From Actinomadura mexicana (lineage in GTDB: Bacteria; Actinomycetota; Actinomycetes; Streptosporangiales; Streptosporangiaceae): DNA of 64,000 nucleotides. The DNA lies in NCBI RefSeq assembly GCF_900188105.1, contig NZ_FZNP01000014.1, forward strand, positions 124,001 to 188,000, written 5' to 3'. Numbering within the stretch: the stretch's first letter is position 1; each line of letters starts with the position of its first letter. The notes beneath the pieces were generated by a model. That model was not told where the DNA came from, did not search any database, and saw only the letters and a program-made list of their open reading frames with translations. Below, one piece after another: positions 27,918 through 36,790 of this stretch. Both the position numbers and the translations under genes were made by a program.

Positions 27918-27960
27918 GCCGCCGACCCTAGCCGCAGCCGGGGCCTGCCCGCGCCATGGA

Positions 27961-27980
27961 TCGGTCCGATTCGGTCCGAT
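27961..27980 (+). repeat. Exact tandem 10-bp duplication upstream of ppx
   Basis: TCGGTCCGAT is present twice in direct tandem, ending where the TAGCGT box begins. It occupies the place where a regulator or RNA polymerase could contact the promoter of the exopolyphosphatase gene. Confidence 0.8.
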
Positions 27981-27985
27981 AGCGT
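27980..27985 (+). promoter_or_regulatory. Candidate -10 element (TAGCGT) of ppx, leaderless start
   Basis: TAGCGT fits TANNNT and ends six bases before ATG 27992, which has no ribosome binding site. A leaderless transcript is therefore likely. No clear -35 hexamer is visible upstream. Confidence 0.4.
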
Positions 27986-27991
27986 CGGGCC

Positions 27992-28921
27992 ATGCGACTC
28001 GGTGTGCTGGACGTGGGTTCGAACACGGTGCATCTCCTGGTGGTGGACGCTCATCAGGGCGCGCGGCCCCTTCCCGCGTACTCCCACAAGGCGGACCTGA
28101 GGCTCGCCGATCACCTGGAGGACGGGGAGCGGCTCTCCGACGAGGGCGAGAGGATCCTGCGCGACTTCGTCGACGAGGCGCTGCAGGTCGCCGAGGACAA
28201 GGGCGTGGAGGACCTGGTCGCGTTCGCCACCTCCGCCGTCCGCGACGCCTCCAACGGCGAGGACGTGCTGGCGCGCATCCGCGAGGACAAGCGGATCGAG
28301 ATCCGGGCGCTGTCGGGCGAGGAGGAGGCGCGGCTGACGTTCCTCGCCGTCCGGCGCTGGTTCGGCTGGTCCTCGGGGCGGCTGCTGGTGGTCGACATCG
28401 GCGGCGGCTCGCTGGAGGTCGCCTCGGGCATCGACGAGGAGCCGGACGCGGCGTTCTCCCTGCCGCTCGGCGCCGGGCGCCTCACCCGCGACTGGTTCAC
28501 CGCCGACCCGCCGCCCGCCGAGGAGGTCCGCAACGTGCGCCGGCACGTCCGCGCGGAGATCGCGCGGCGGGTCGGGGACCTCGCCCGGTACGGGGCGGCC
28601 GACCACGCGGTCGCCACGTCCAAGACGTTCAAGCAGCTCGCCCGGATCGGCGGCGCCGCCCCTACGGCCGACGGCCCCTACCAGCGGCGCGTCCTCGCCG
28701 GCGAGGCCCTCACCGACTGGACCGACAAGCTCGCCGCGATGCCCTCCGCCGAGCGCGCCGAGCTGCCCGGCGTGTCCGAGCGGCGCGCCCCCCAGCTGCT
28801 CGCGGGCGCGATCGTCGCCGACGCCGCGATGGACCTGTTCGAGCTGCCGGAGCTGGAGATCTGCCCGTGGGCGCTGCGCGAGGGCGTCATCCTGCGCCGC
28901 CTCGACATGATCACCGGCTGA
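27992..28921 (+). CDS. ppx: Short exopolyphosphatase (Ppx/GppA family)
   Basis: The 309-aa protein belongs to the ASKHA phosphotransferase fold. It has phosphate-binding loop 1, LDVGSNTVHLLVVD near the start, then FATSAVRDASNGEDVL. Loop 2 is VVDIGGGSLEVASG and is followed by the LPLGAGRLTRDWF segment. It releases phosphate from polyphosphate or acts on (p)ppGpp-type nucleotides in the cytoplasm. At about 310 residues it resembles the short actinobacterial Ppx1 type that lacks the C-terminal HD-like and extra domains of E. coli Ppx. The ATG start has no ribosome site and fits a leaderless message. It converges on the Ser/Thr kinase gene, with 18 bases between the stops. Confidence 0.88.
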   Translation: MRLGVLDVGSNTVHLLVVDAHQGARPLPAYSHKADLRLADHLEDGERLSDEGERILRDFVDEALQVAEDKGVEDLVAFATSAVRDASNGEDVLARIREDKRIEIRALSGEEEARLTFLAVRRWFGWSSGRLLVVDIGGGSLEVASGIDEEPDAAFSLPLGAGRLTRDWFTADPPPAEEVRNVRRHVRAEIARRVGDLARYGAADHAVATSKTFKQLARIGGAAPTADGPYQRRVLAGEALTDWTDKLAAMPSAERAELPGVSERRAPQLLAGAIVADAAMDLFELPELEICPWALREGVILRRLDMITG

Positions 28922-28939
28922 GCGCCGGGACCGCGGCCG

Positions 28940-30958
28940 TCACGACCAGTTCGGGTGGCCGAGCACCCTGCCCCCGGGCGTGACGGCTCGGTCGCCGGTG
29001 CCGTCCGCGCGGACGGCGCGGATCACCGGGTCGGTGACCGCCCCGCGCACGTAGGCGAGCCAGCGGCCGTCGCCCGACCACGCCGGGTCCATGTCGCGCG
29101 CGGCCCCGGACGTCAGCGCGTGCGCGCCGGACCCGTCGGCGTTCATGATCCAGATGTCGCTTTCGGTGGCCGGGCCCCGCACGAAGGCGACCTTGGAGCC
29201 GTCGGGGGACCATTCCGGGTCGACCGCGCGCACGCCGTCCTTGCTCAGCCGCGTCCAGGCGCCGCCCGGCCGGTCCGCGTCCATGGTGTAGACCTGCTCC
29301 ACGTCGGCGTCGCGCCTGCTCCAGAACACGAGCCGGCCCGTGGACGACCACATCGGGTCGTCCTTGAGCGAGCCGTCCGTGGTCAGCTGGGTGGCCGGGC
29401 CGCCTCCGACGGCGACGGCGAAGATCTGCCGGACGCCGTCCCTCTCGCCCATGTAGGCCAGGCGGGTGCCGTCGGGCGACCACGTCACGCGGGTGCCGCG
29501 CACGATGCCGGTCACCTTCCGGGCGCCGGACCCGTCGGCGTTCATCACCCAGGCCTCGGCGCTCCTGTCGCCCACCCTGGTGAACGCCACGCGCTTGCCG
29601 TCCGGTGACCTCTCGGGGAGGACGTCGCAGGTCGGCCCGCCCACCAGCGTCCTCGCGGACGCGTCGCCGGGCCGGTAGACGCCGATGTCGGCGTGGCACG
29701 ACCTCGGCCACCCGGCCGCGGTGTCGATCCGCACGAACATCGGCGCGGTCGGGAACGCCGCCGAGCCCGCCGCCGCGTTCCGCGCGCCGCCGGACTCCCG
29801 GCCGGTGAAGTAGACGGCGCCCGCCACGATCCCCGCGACCAGCAGCCCCGCCGCGGCCGACGCGGCGAACACGCCGCGCCGCGACGTCCCCCGGCTTCGG
29901 CCCCGGGCCGGAGGCGCCGGGAACTCCCGCGCGGTGGGCGGGTCGGTGCGGCGCTCGTGCACGGGCTCGGTCCGGGGTTCGGTCCGGGGCTCGGTCCGGG
30001 TTTCGGTCCGGGGCTGCGGGACCGGGACCGGGACGTCCTGGGACGTGGCCGACGGGCCGGCGGCGGGCGGAACCACCGGGGTCCCCGCGGGCGGAGAGGT
30101 CCACATCTCGCCCAGTTCGGTCGTCACGGCGGCCTCGCCGGATCCGCCGACCAGCGCCAGGAGCAGGTCCCGGGCGCTCGGCCGCTGCGCGGGGTCCTTG
30201 CGCAGCGACGCCTGGACGAGCCCGGCCAGCGACGGCGGCAGATCGCCGATCTCGGGGTCGGCGTGCACGGCGCGGGCCGCCATGATCTGGAAGGAGCCCT
30301 GCCCGAACGGGTTGCGCCCGCTGGCGGCGAACGCCACCAGGCAGCCCCAGGCGAAGACGTCCACGGCCGGGGTGACCTGCTGCGTGGTGATCTGCTCGGG
30401 CGCGATCCAGCCGGGCGTGCCGACGACCTGCCCGGTCCGGGTGTGGGAGGAGGCCATGTCCAGCGCGCGGGCGATCCCGAAGTCGATCACGCGCGGACCG
30501 GAGATGGACAGCAGCACGTTGCTCGGCTTCAGGTCGCGGTGCACCAGGCCCGCGCTGTGGATGGCGACGAGCGCGGCGGCCACGCCGACCGCGACGCCGT
30601 GCAGCATCCCCGGCGACAGCGCCCCGTTCGCGCTGACGTGCTGGAGCAGCGACGGCCCGTCGATGTACTCGGTCACCATGTAGGCGAGCCCGAGGTCCTC
30701 GCCGTGCTCCAGGACCTGCGCCGTGCAGAACGACGCGACGCGCTGGGCGTTGGCGGCCTCGTCGTGGAAGCGCGCGAGGAACGTCCTGTCGCCCGCCAGC
30801 TCGGCCCGGACCACCTTCACGGCCACGGCCCGCCCGTCGGCGTCGCGGCCGAGGTAGACGGCGCCCATCCCACCCTCGCCGATCTTGGCCTCGATCCGGT
30901 ACCGGCCGATCCGGCTGGGGTCGTCCGGCCGCAGCTCACCCAGGGAGGTCGCGTCCAT
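28940..30958 (-). CDS. Membrane Ser/Thr protein kinase with external TolB-like beta-propeller
   Basis: This 672-aa Hanks-type kinase has its kinase domain at about 20-270: Gly-rich GEGGMGAVYLG, Lys48 in VAVKVV, HRDLKPSN at 140, DFG at 159 and TPGWIAPEQ. A Pro/Arg-rich linker contains RTEP repeats (317-332). One membrane helix lies at about 362-384. The external part (about 400-672) contains WSPDGT/WSPDGS, DPMWSSTGRLVFW and ADGSGA repeats typical of PD40/TolB propellers, so it probably senses a ligand or wall component. AGGTGAG six bases before ATG 30958 sets the start. This actinomycete kinase layout replaces the better known PASTA sensor with a propeller. Its targets are unknown. Confidence 0.92.
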   Translation of the reverse strand: MDATSLGELRPDDPSRIGRYRIEAKIGEGGMGAVYLGRDADGRAVAVKVVRAELAGDRTFLARFHDEAANAQRVASFCTAQVLEHGEDLGLAYMVTEYIDGPSLLQHVSANGALSPGMLHGVAVGVAAALVAIHSAGLVHRDLKPSNVLLSISGPRVIDFGIARALDMASSHTRTGQVVGTPGWIAPEQITTQQVTPAVDVFAWGCLVAFAASGRNPFGQGSFQIMAARAVHADPEIGDLPPSLAGLVQASLRKDPAQRPSARDLLLALVGGSGEAAVTTELGEMWTSPPAGTPVVPPAAGPSATSQDVPVPVPQPRTETRTEPRTEPRTEPVHERRTDPPTAREFPAPPARGRSRGTSRRGVFAASAAAGLLVAGIVAGAVYFTGRESGGARNAAAGSAAFPTAPMFVRIDTAAGWPRSCHADIGVYRPGDASARTLVGGPTCDVLPERSPDGKRVAFTRVGDRSAEAWVMNADGSGARKVTGIVRGTRVTWSPDGTRLAYMGERDGVRQIFAVAVGGGPATQLTTDGSLKDDPMWSSTGRLVFWSRRDADVEQVYTMDADRPGGAWTRLSKDGVRAVDPEWSPDGSKVAFVRGPATESDIWIMNADGSGAHALTSGAARDMDPAWSGDGRWLAYVRGAVTDPVIRAVRADGTGDRAVTPGGRVLGHPNWS
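29964..30011 (-). repeat. Four 12-bp tandem repeats encoding the kinase linker
   Basis: Units of the form GGYTCGGTCCGG (forward-strand reading) recur four times with one or two changes. They encode the R-T-E-P/T repeat at residues 317-332 of the kinase, between the catalytic domain and the membrane helix. Repeat length is a multiple of three, so copy-number change would keep the frame. Confidence 0.8.
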
Positions 30959-31087
30959 GGAGTCTCACCTTCTCGCCCCCGCGGAGCCACGTCTTGGCGG
31001 CCGCCCCACGGCGGCACGCGGCCCCAACGCCTCCATACGATGACAGAGGAAGCGGTGAGGTTCTAGCGCGGGCCGCCCGATCTCGTC

Positions 31088-34000
31088 TCAGTGGAAGTTC
31101 CGGGCCCGGACGCGGCCGGGGACCGGAAGGCGGCGCAGCCGGGTCGCGCGCACGTTCGTGACCCCGTCGACGCGCTCCAGGCGGCCGCTGACCAGCAGCG
31201 CCTGCGAGTCGACGGCGAGGCCGCGGTGCCGCTGGAACACCTGCGGCGGGCACACCACGTTGATGATGCCGGTCTCGTCCTCCAGGGTCATGAACACGAT
31301 GCCGCCCGCCGTCGGCGGGCGCTGCCGGTGGGTGACGAGCCCGGCGACGACGACGTTGGTCTCGCCCGGCGTCCCCGCGAGCCGCGCGGACGGCAGCGCG
31401 CCCAGCTCGTCCAGCGCCTCCCGGACGTGCGCGACCGGGTGGGTGTGGGAGACGCCGGTCGCCCACAGGTCGGCGAGGGTCTCCTCGATGGGCGTCATGG
31501 CCGGGAGGGCGGGAGCGGACGCGCCCGGCGTGACGCCCTCGATCCGCCCCGGTCCGGAACCCGCCAGCGCGCCCGCCGCCCAGAGCGCCTCGCGCCGCGA
31601 CAGGCCGAACCGGTCGAACGCGCCCGCGGTGGCGAGCGCCTCCAGGGCGCCGGTCGACAGCGGCACGCGGCGGGCGAGGTCCTCCATGCTCGTGTAGGGG
31701 CGTCCCCGCGCGACGGCCTCGGCGGTGCCGTCACCCAGGTTGCGGATGCCCGACAGCCCCAGCCGTATCGCCGGCTGCGGCGCGGCGGGCGCGTGGGGAT
31801 GGTCGGAGCCGACCTCGACGGGCTCCTCCAGAGTGGGATGGACGTCGCTGGCGTTGATGTCCACGCCCCGGACCACGACACCGTGCCGCCGGGCGTCGGC
31901 GAGGAGGCTCTGCGGGTTGTAGAACCCCATCGGCTGGTTGCGCACCAGGGCCGCGGTGAACGCGGCGGGGTGGTGGCGCTTCAGCCAGGCGCTCGCGTAC
32001 ACCAGATGGGCGAAGCTCTGCGCGTGCGACTCGGGGAACCCGAACCCGGTGAAGCCGAGGATCTTCTCGTACACGCTCTCCGCGACGGGGGCCGGGATGC
32101 CGCGCTCGGCCATCCCGTCGAGCAGCCGCCGCCGCAGCCGCTCGACGCGCTCGGGGGCGCGCTTGGCGCCCATCGCCTGCCGGAGTTGGTCGGCCTCGGC
32201 CGGGGTGAAGCCCGCGCAGTCGACGGCGAGCTGCATCATCTGCTCCTGGAACAGCGGGACGCCGAGCGTGCGGGACAGGGCCGGCTCCATCAGCGGGTGC
32301 GGGCAGTCGGCGGGCTCCAGTCCCTTGCGCCGCCGCAGGTAGGGGTGCACGGACCCGCCCTGGATCGGCCCCGGCCTGATCAGCGCCACCTCCACCACCA
32401 GGTCGTAGAACTCGCGGGGCTTCAGGCGGGGCAGCGTCGCCATCTGCGCCCGCGACTCGACCTGGAACACCCCGACCGTGTCGGCGTCGCACAGCATGTC
32501 GTAGACCTCCGGGTCGTCCGGGGGGATCGACTGGAGGTCGTGCCGGCGCCCGTGGTGCTCGGCCACCAGGTCGAAGCAGTCGTGCAGCGCCGCGAGCATC
32601 CCGAGGCCGAGCAGGTCGAACTTGACCAGGCCGGCCGCCGCGCAGTCGTCCTTGTCCCACTGCAGGACGCTGCGGCCCGGCATCGTCGCCCACTCGATCG
32701 GGCAGATCTCCCCGACGGGCCGGTCCGCGATGACCATGCCGCCGGAGTGGATGCCGAGGTGGCGGGGGAGCGCCAGCATCCGGTCCGCCAGCTCCTTCAC
32801 CGGCGCCGGGATGCCGGCCTCCGTCCCGACCGGGTCGCGCGGGTCGATGCTCTTCGACCACGCGTCCTGCTGGCCGGGGGAGAAGCCGAGCGCGCGCGCC
32901 GCGTCCCGGACGGCCATGCGCGGGCGGTAGCTGATGACGTTCGCGACCTGCGCCGTGCGCTCCCGCCCGTACTTGTCGTAGACGTACTGGATGGCCTCCT
33001 CGCGGCGCCGGTGCTCGATGTCCAGATCGATGTCGGGCGGGCCGTCGCGTCCGGGCGACAGGAACCGCTCGAACAGCAGGCCGTGCCGGACGGCGTCGAC
33101 CCCGGTGATGCCCAGCGCGTAGCAGACCGCCGAGTTGGCCGCCGACCCCCGCCCCTGGCACAGGATCCCCTTGCTCCGGCAGAACTCCACGATGTCGTGC
33201 ACGATGAGGAAGTAGCCGGGGAAGCGGAGCTGCTCGATGACGTCCAGCTCCCGGGCGATCTGCTCGTGGGCGCCGGAGACCCGCTCCCGCTCGGGCGGCC
33301 CGTACCGCTGGAGCGCGCCCTCCTTCACCAGGCGGCGCAGCCAGCTCGCCTCGTCGTGCCCGCCGGGGACGGGCCAGTCGGGGAGCCGGGGGGCGACCAC
33401 GTCGAAGTCGAAGCGGCACTCGTCCGCCAGCGCGACCGTCCGCTCGCGGACTCCGGGGAACCGGGCCAGCCGCCTCGCCATCTCCGCGCCGCTGCGGAGG
33501 TGCGCGGTGCCGCTCGCCGGAAGCCAGCCGACCATGTCGTCCAGGCCGCGCCGGGCCCGGACGGCGGCCATGGCCTGCGCGAGCCGCGCGTCGGCGCCGG
33601 GCGCGGCGAAGTGCACGTTGTTGGACGCCACCACGTCCACCCGGGCCCGGCGCGCCAGCTCGAAGAGGGCGTCGTTGCGCAGGTCGTCGTCGGGCTGGTC
33701 GTGGTCGATCAGCTCGACGAACACGTTCTCGCGGCCGTAGGCGCCGACCAGGTCGCGCAGCTCCCGTTCCGCCGCGTCCGGGCCGCCCGCCTCCAGCGCG
33801 GCCGGGACCGGACCCTTCCGGCAGCCGGTGAGGACGGCCCAGTGGCCGCCGTGCGCACCGGCCAGCGCCTGCGCGTCGTACACGGGACGGCCCTTCCGCC
33901 CGCCCGCGAGCTGCGCGGACGTGATCGCCGAGCAGAGCCGCGCGTACCCGGGGGCGCCCCGGGCGAGGACCAGCAGGTGCCGGCCCGCCGGGTCGGGCTC

Positions 34001-34357
34001 GCCGGTCCGCGGCCCGGGCAGGCCGAGGCCCAGCTCCGCGCCGAACACCGTGCCGATCCCGGCCTCGCGCGCGGCCTGCGCGAACTGCACCGCCCCGTAC
34101 ATGCCGTCGTGGTCGGTGACCGCCATCGCCCGCACGCCGAGCCGCGCCGCCTCGGCGACCAGCGAGCGGGGGTCGCTCGCCCCGTCCAGGAAGCTGAACG
34201 AGGAGTGGACGTGCAGCTCCGCCCACGGCACCTCCGCCCCGGCGCGGCGGGGCGCGCCGGCCGGCTCCGGCGGCGGTTCGGGCGCGCGCTCGCCGGGCCG
34301 CCACGACAGCCGCTCCTCGAACTCCCGCCACGGGATCGGCGGATTGTGCCACCCCAT
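31088..34357 (-). CDS. dnaE2: Error-prone DNA polymerase III alpha subunit DnaE2
   Basis: This 1089-aa C-family polymerase carries out translesion synthesis after DNA damage. It begins with a PHP domain (AELHVHSSFSFLDGASDP near 46, then VTDHDGMYG). The polymerase palm has GRGSAANSAVCYALGIT near 402 and the catalytic PDIDLDIEH near 441. Later come RPGPIQGG, FQEQMM, GFGFPESHAQSF, and a C-terminal OB domain (near 970-1070) with FMTLEDETGIINVV. It lacks the long C-terminal tau-binding tail of replicative DnaE1. It is the last gene of the imuA'-imuB-dnaE2 operon, 33 bases after imuB, and should be induced through the LexA box upstream of imuA'. Confidence 0.95.
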   Translation of the reverse strand: MGWHNPPIPWREFEERLSWRPGERAPEPPPEPAGAPRRAGAEVPWAELHVHSSFSFLDGASDPRSLVAEAARLGVRAMAVTDHDGMYGAVQFAQAAREAGIGTVFGAELGLGLPGPRTGEPDPAGRHLLVLARGAPGYARLCSAITSAQLAGGRKGRPVYDAQALAGAHGGHWAVLTGCRKGPVPAALEAGGPDAAERELRDLVGAYGRENVFVELIDHDQPDDDLRNDALFELARRARVDVVASNNVHFAAPGADARLAQAMAAVRARRGLDDMVGWLPASGTAHLRSGAEMARRLARFPGVRERTVALADECRFDFDVVAPRLPDWPVPGGHDEASWLRRLVKEGALQRYGPPERERVSGAHEQIARELDVIEQLRFPGYFLIVHDIVEFCRSKGILCQGRGSAANSAVCYALGITGVDAVRHGLLFERFLSPGRDGPPDIDLDIEHRRREEAIQYVYDKYGRERTAQVANVISYRPRMAVRDAARALGFSPGQQDAWSKSIDPRDPVGTEAGIPAPVKELADRMLALPRHLGIHSGGMVIADRPVGEICPIEWATMPGRSVLQWDKDDCAAAGLVKFDLLGLGMLAALHDCFDLVAEHHGRRHDLQSIPPDDPEVYDMLCDADTVGVFQVESRAQMATLPRLKPREFYDLVVEVALIRPGPIQGGSVHPYLRRRKGLEPADCPHPLMEPALSRTLGVPLFQEQMMQLAVDCAGFTPAEADQLRQAMGAKRAPERVERLRRRLLDGMAERGIPAPVAESVYEKILGFTGFGFPESHAQSFAHLVYASAWLKRHHPAAFTAALVRNQPMGFYNPQSLLADARRHGVVVRGVDINASDVHPTLEEPVEVGSDHPHAPAAPQPAIRLGLSGIRNLGDGTAEAVARGRPYTSMEDLARRVPLSTGALEALATAGAFDRFGLSRREALWAAGALAGSGPGRIEGVTPGASAPALPAMTPIEETLADLWATGVSHTHPVAHVREALDELGALPSARLAGTPGETNVVVAGLVTHRQRPPTAGGIVFMTLEDETGIINVVCPPQVFQRHRGLAVDSQALLVSGRLERVDGVTNVRATRLRRLPVPGRVRARNFH

Positions 34358-34390
34358 CAGCGGAAGTGCCGCTCGGTCATGGACGGCCGC

Positions 34391-35905
34391 TCAGTCATAG
34401 ACGGCCTCGACGTGCCAGCGTCCGCCCTCGACGGCGAGCAGGTAGGCGGCGCCGTCGTCGGTGGTGACCTGGAACCGGGCGCGGCGGCGCGCGGCGGCCG
34501 GGTCCCACCAGCGCTCGTCCGCTGGCCACGGGCCGGTCCAGCCGGTCACGGCGGCGGGGCGCCCGCGCACGCAGAGCGTCGCGGGCGGCGCGGACACCTC
34601 GCACCGCGCCGAGACCACGACCGCCGCGCCGGACGCGTCGGCCAGCTCGGCGGGAGCCGGCGCCGCCGGGACGACCGCCGGCGCGGGCCCGGACACGCTC
34701 CCGGGCCACGGCCCCTCCCGCGGCTCGGCGGGGGCCAGGTCGCCGACCGGGACGCGGACGACCCGCTCGCCCGGCCCGCGCCCGCCCACCAGCACGGGCC
34801 GCGCGATCCCGTGGTGGCCGAGGAGCGCCTGGATCCGGTCGGCCGCCCGCGCGATGCGGTCGGTGACGGTGGTGCGCCCCCACAGCCCCTCCTGGCGTCC
34901 GAGGTCGGGGACGAGCTGGTCGGGCGCCAGCTCGACCCACGTCACGCCGCCCCAGCCGTCCCCGTCCTGCCCGGCCGGCCGGTGGGCCGACAGCTGCCAC
35001 CGCACCCGCTCGGCGACGGCCAGCGCCGACAGCCCGTCGTGCCGCCACAGCCGCCGCAGGACGTGCCCGTCGGCGAACCCGACCGCGACCTCCAGCCGGA
35101 CGCACGCCAGCCCGCGCGCCGCGAGGCCGTCGTGCAGCTCGGCCGCGAGCCGCTTCGCCGCGAACACGACCCGCTCCGCCTGCTCGGCGGGCGGGTCGAA
35201 GCCGCCGCGCACCGACAGGTCGGCGGCGGCGCGGACCGGTGCGAGCGGGCGCGGCTCCTCGCCCCGCGCCAGCCGGTGCGCGAGGGCCCCTTCCGTCCCG
35301 AAGCGGCCCGCGACGTGCCCGGACGGCAGCGCCGCGAAGTCGCCGAGGGTCGTGACGCCGAGCCGCCGCAGCAGGTCGGCCAGCTCCGGCCGGTCGAGCA
35401 CCGACAGGGGGTAGGGCGCGAGGAACGCCGCCGCGCCGCCCTCCGGCACCACGATGCCGCCCTGCCCCGCGCGCGCCGCCAGCTCGGCCGCGAACAGCCC
35501 GTCCGCGACGCCCGACCCGCAGTCGTGGCCGGCCTCGACGACCGTGTCCTGCACCAGGACGCGCAGCGCGTCCTCGCCCCCGTAGAACCGGGCGGGGCCG
35601 CGCGCCGGGATCGCGCACAGCCCCGGCCGCACCACCTCCACGCGCGGCGTCAGCTCCGCCACCGCCTGCGCGACCGCCTCGAAGCGCCGTCCCTCCGCGT
35701 CGGTGTCGCGCTCGCGGACCACCAGCTCGGGGCACCGCCGCTGCGCGTCGCGGAGCCGCTGCCCGCGCCGCACCCCCTCGGCGCGCGCCGCCGCCGAGCA
35801 GGCCGCCACCTGCCCCCGCACGACCACGGCGCCCGGTGTCGCCGCGTCGATCCCGACGGCGGTGACCGGCCAGTCCGGGCACCACGCCACGAGGACCCGG
35901 GTCAC
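34391..35905 (-). CDS. imuB: ImuB, catalytically dead Y-family polymerase of the mutasome
   Basis: The 504-aa protein has the Y-family polymerase shape (VTRVLVAWCPDWPVTAV start, palm, DLLRRLGVTTLGDFAALP helix-hairpin region). The SIDE-type catalytic acid motif is replaced: the equivalent stretch reads GLCAIPARGPARFYGGEDAL. In mycobacteria ImuB has no polymerase activity and links DnaE2 to the beta clamp. A clamp-binding candidate QEGLWG sits at 338-343, close to the known QLPLWG-type motif. The C-terminal tail (about 400-504) ends in the RRRARFQVTTDDGAAYLL domain typical of ImuB. GTG 35905 overlaps the imuA' stop as GTGA, implying translational coupling. Confidence 0.93.
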   Translation of the reverse strand: MTRVLVAWCPDWPVTAVGIDAATPGAVVVRGQVAACSAAARAEGVRRGQRLRDAQRRCPELVVRERDTDAEGRRFEAVAQAVAELTPRVEVVRPGLCAIPARGPARFYGGEDALRVLVQDTVVEAGHDCGSGVADGLFAAELAARAGQGGIVVPEGGAAAFLAPYPLSVLDRPELADLLRRLGVTTLGDFAALPSGHVAGRFGTEGALAHRLARGEEPRPLAPVRAAADLSVRGGFDPPAEQAERVVFAAKRLAAELHDGLAARGLACVRLEVAVGFADGHVLRRLWRHDGLSALAVAERVRWQLSAHRPAGQDGDGWGGVTWVELAPDQLVPDLGRQEGLWGRTTVTDRIARAADRIQALLGHHGIARPVLVGGRGPGERVVRVPVGDLAPAEPREGPWPGSVSGPAPAVVPAAPAPAELADASGAAVVVSARCEVSAPPATLCVRGRPAAVTGWTGPWPADERWWDPAAARRRARFQVTTDDGAAYLLAVEGGRWHVEAVYD

Positions 35906-36693
35906 GCGATCCCCTCCTCGACCGGCACCCGCACGAGCGGCGGGGGCCCGGACGGCCGCGGGTGGACGGGCGCGCCCGCGGCCACGGCGCCGGGCACCAG
36001 CTCCAGCGGCGGCCGTGCCGTCTCCACCGGCCGGACGCTTCCGTCGGGCGCGGGCAGCCAGAGGCTCGCGCGGCGGCCGGGACCGGGGGCGTCGCGCCCC
36101 TCGGCGACGACCTGGACGCGGCGGCCGGTGAGCCGGCCGTGCCCCTCGGCCAGGCCCTCCCAGACCGGGTCCTCCAGGCGGAGGCGGAGCCGGGTGCCGG
36201 GCCAGTCGCGGGCGAACGCGCCGGTCAGCGTGAGGACGCAGCCGTGCTTGCGGGCCAGCGCCGACAGCCGGCGGACCGCGGCCGCGCCGGGACGCTCCGG
36301 CGGGCTCAGCAGGACCAGGTCGACGGCCTCGGCCAGGGCGGCGACCACGTCCGGCCAGCGGTCGCCGGGCTCGTCGACGAGCAGCAGCCGCTCGGGCGCG
36401 GCGCCCATGGCCGCCGCGGCGGCCACGCCGAGGCCGGGGAGGCCGACGACTGCACACCAGCCGCCGGCGCCGTCCTCGCCGCCGTGCCGGGACACGCCCG
36501 CGGCCAGCGCGAGGCCGAGCGAGGCGGCGCCGGGACCGTCCAGCCCGACGACCGAGCCGGGACGCAGCCCGCCGCCGGGGACCACGGTCCGCAGCGCGGG
36601 CAGCACCGGCACCGCCGGTCCGGCGCCCTGGAGCGCCGCCGGGCCGGTGTCCTCCAGCGCCGCCGCAAGATCCCGCAGGGCCGCCTCCGGCAC
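35902..36693 (-). CDS. imuA': ImuA' mutasome accessory protein (RecA-like fold)
   Basis: The 263-aa protein starts at GTG 36693, which has GGAGG about eight bases upstream; the open frame extends ten codons further but without a site. It resembles RecA/SulA-like ImuA proteins: VVPGGGLRPGSVVGLDGPGAASLGLALAAGV takes the place of a Walker A loop (no GKT), then LLLVDEPGDRWPDVVAALAEAVDLVLL and KHGCVLTLTGAF. Known ImuA' works with ImuB and DnaE2 in SOS mutagenesis. As first gene after the LexA box it should be damage-inducible. Sequence conservation in this family is low, so the call depends partly on the operon. Confidence 0.87.
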   Translation of the reverse strand: MPEAALRDLAAALEDTGPAALQGAGPAVPVLPALRTVVPGGGLRPGSVVGLDGPGAASLGLALAAGVSRHGGEDGAGGWCAVVGLPGLGVAAAAAMGAAPERLLLVDEPGDRWPDVVAALAEAVDLVLLSPPERPGAAAVRRLSALARKHGCVLTLTGAFARDWPGTRLRLRLEDPVWEGLAEGHGRLTGRRVQVVAEGRDAPGPGRRASLWLPAPDGSVRPVETARPPLELVPGAVAAGAPVHPRPSGPPPLVRVPVEEGIA

Positions 36694-36726
36694 GCTTCCC
36701 TCCTCTCGCAACCTCCCGCACAAATC

Positions 36727-36742
36727 TCGAACACAAGTTCGA
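36727..36742 (-). promoter_or_regulatory. SOS box (LexA operator) of the imuA'-imuB-dnaE2 operon
   Basis: TCGAACACAAGTTCGA is a perfect palindrome in its arms (TCGAAC/GTTCGA, 4-base spacer) and matches the mycobacterial LexA consensus. It lies 34 bases upstream of the imuA' GTG, an ideal operator position. Confidence 0.93.
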
Positions 36743-36790
36743 CATCTGTCAAGTTGTCGCAGGTCACGCGGCGGAGTCCGGTAGGGCCGA

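Noticed and set aside
29964..30011. Tandem 12-bp repeat in the kinase gene as a regulatory element
   Set aside because: It lies inside the coding sequence, keeps the frame and encodes a Pro/Arg/Glu linker, so a structural role explains it.
31091..36784. A 1897-codon plus-strand open frame opposite dnaE2-imuB-imuA'
   Set aside because: The translation is compositionally odd and without motifs, while the minus strand encodes three recognisable proteins behind a LexA box.
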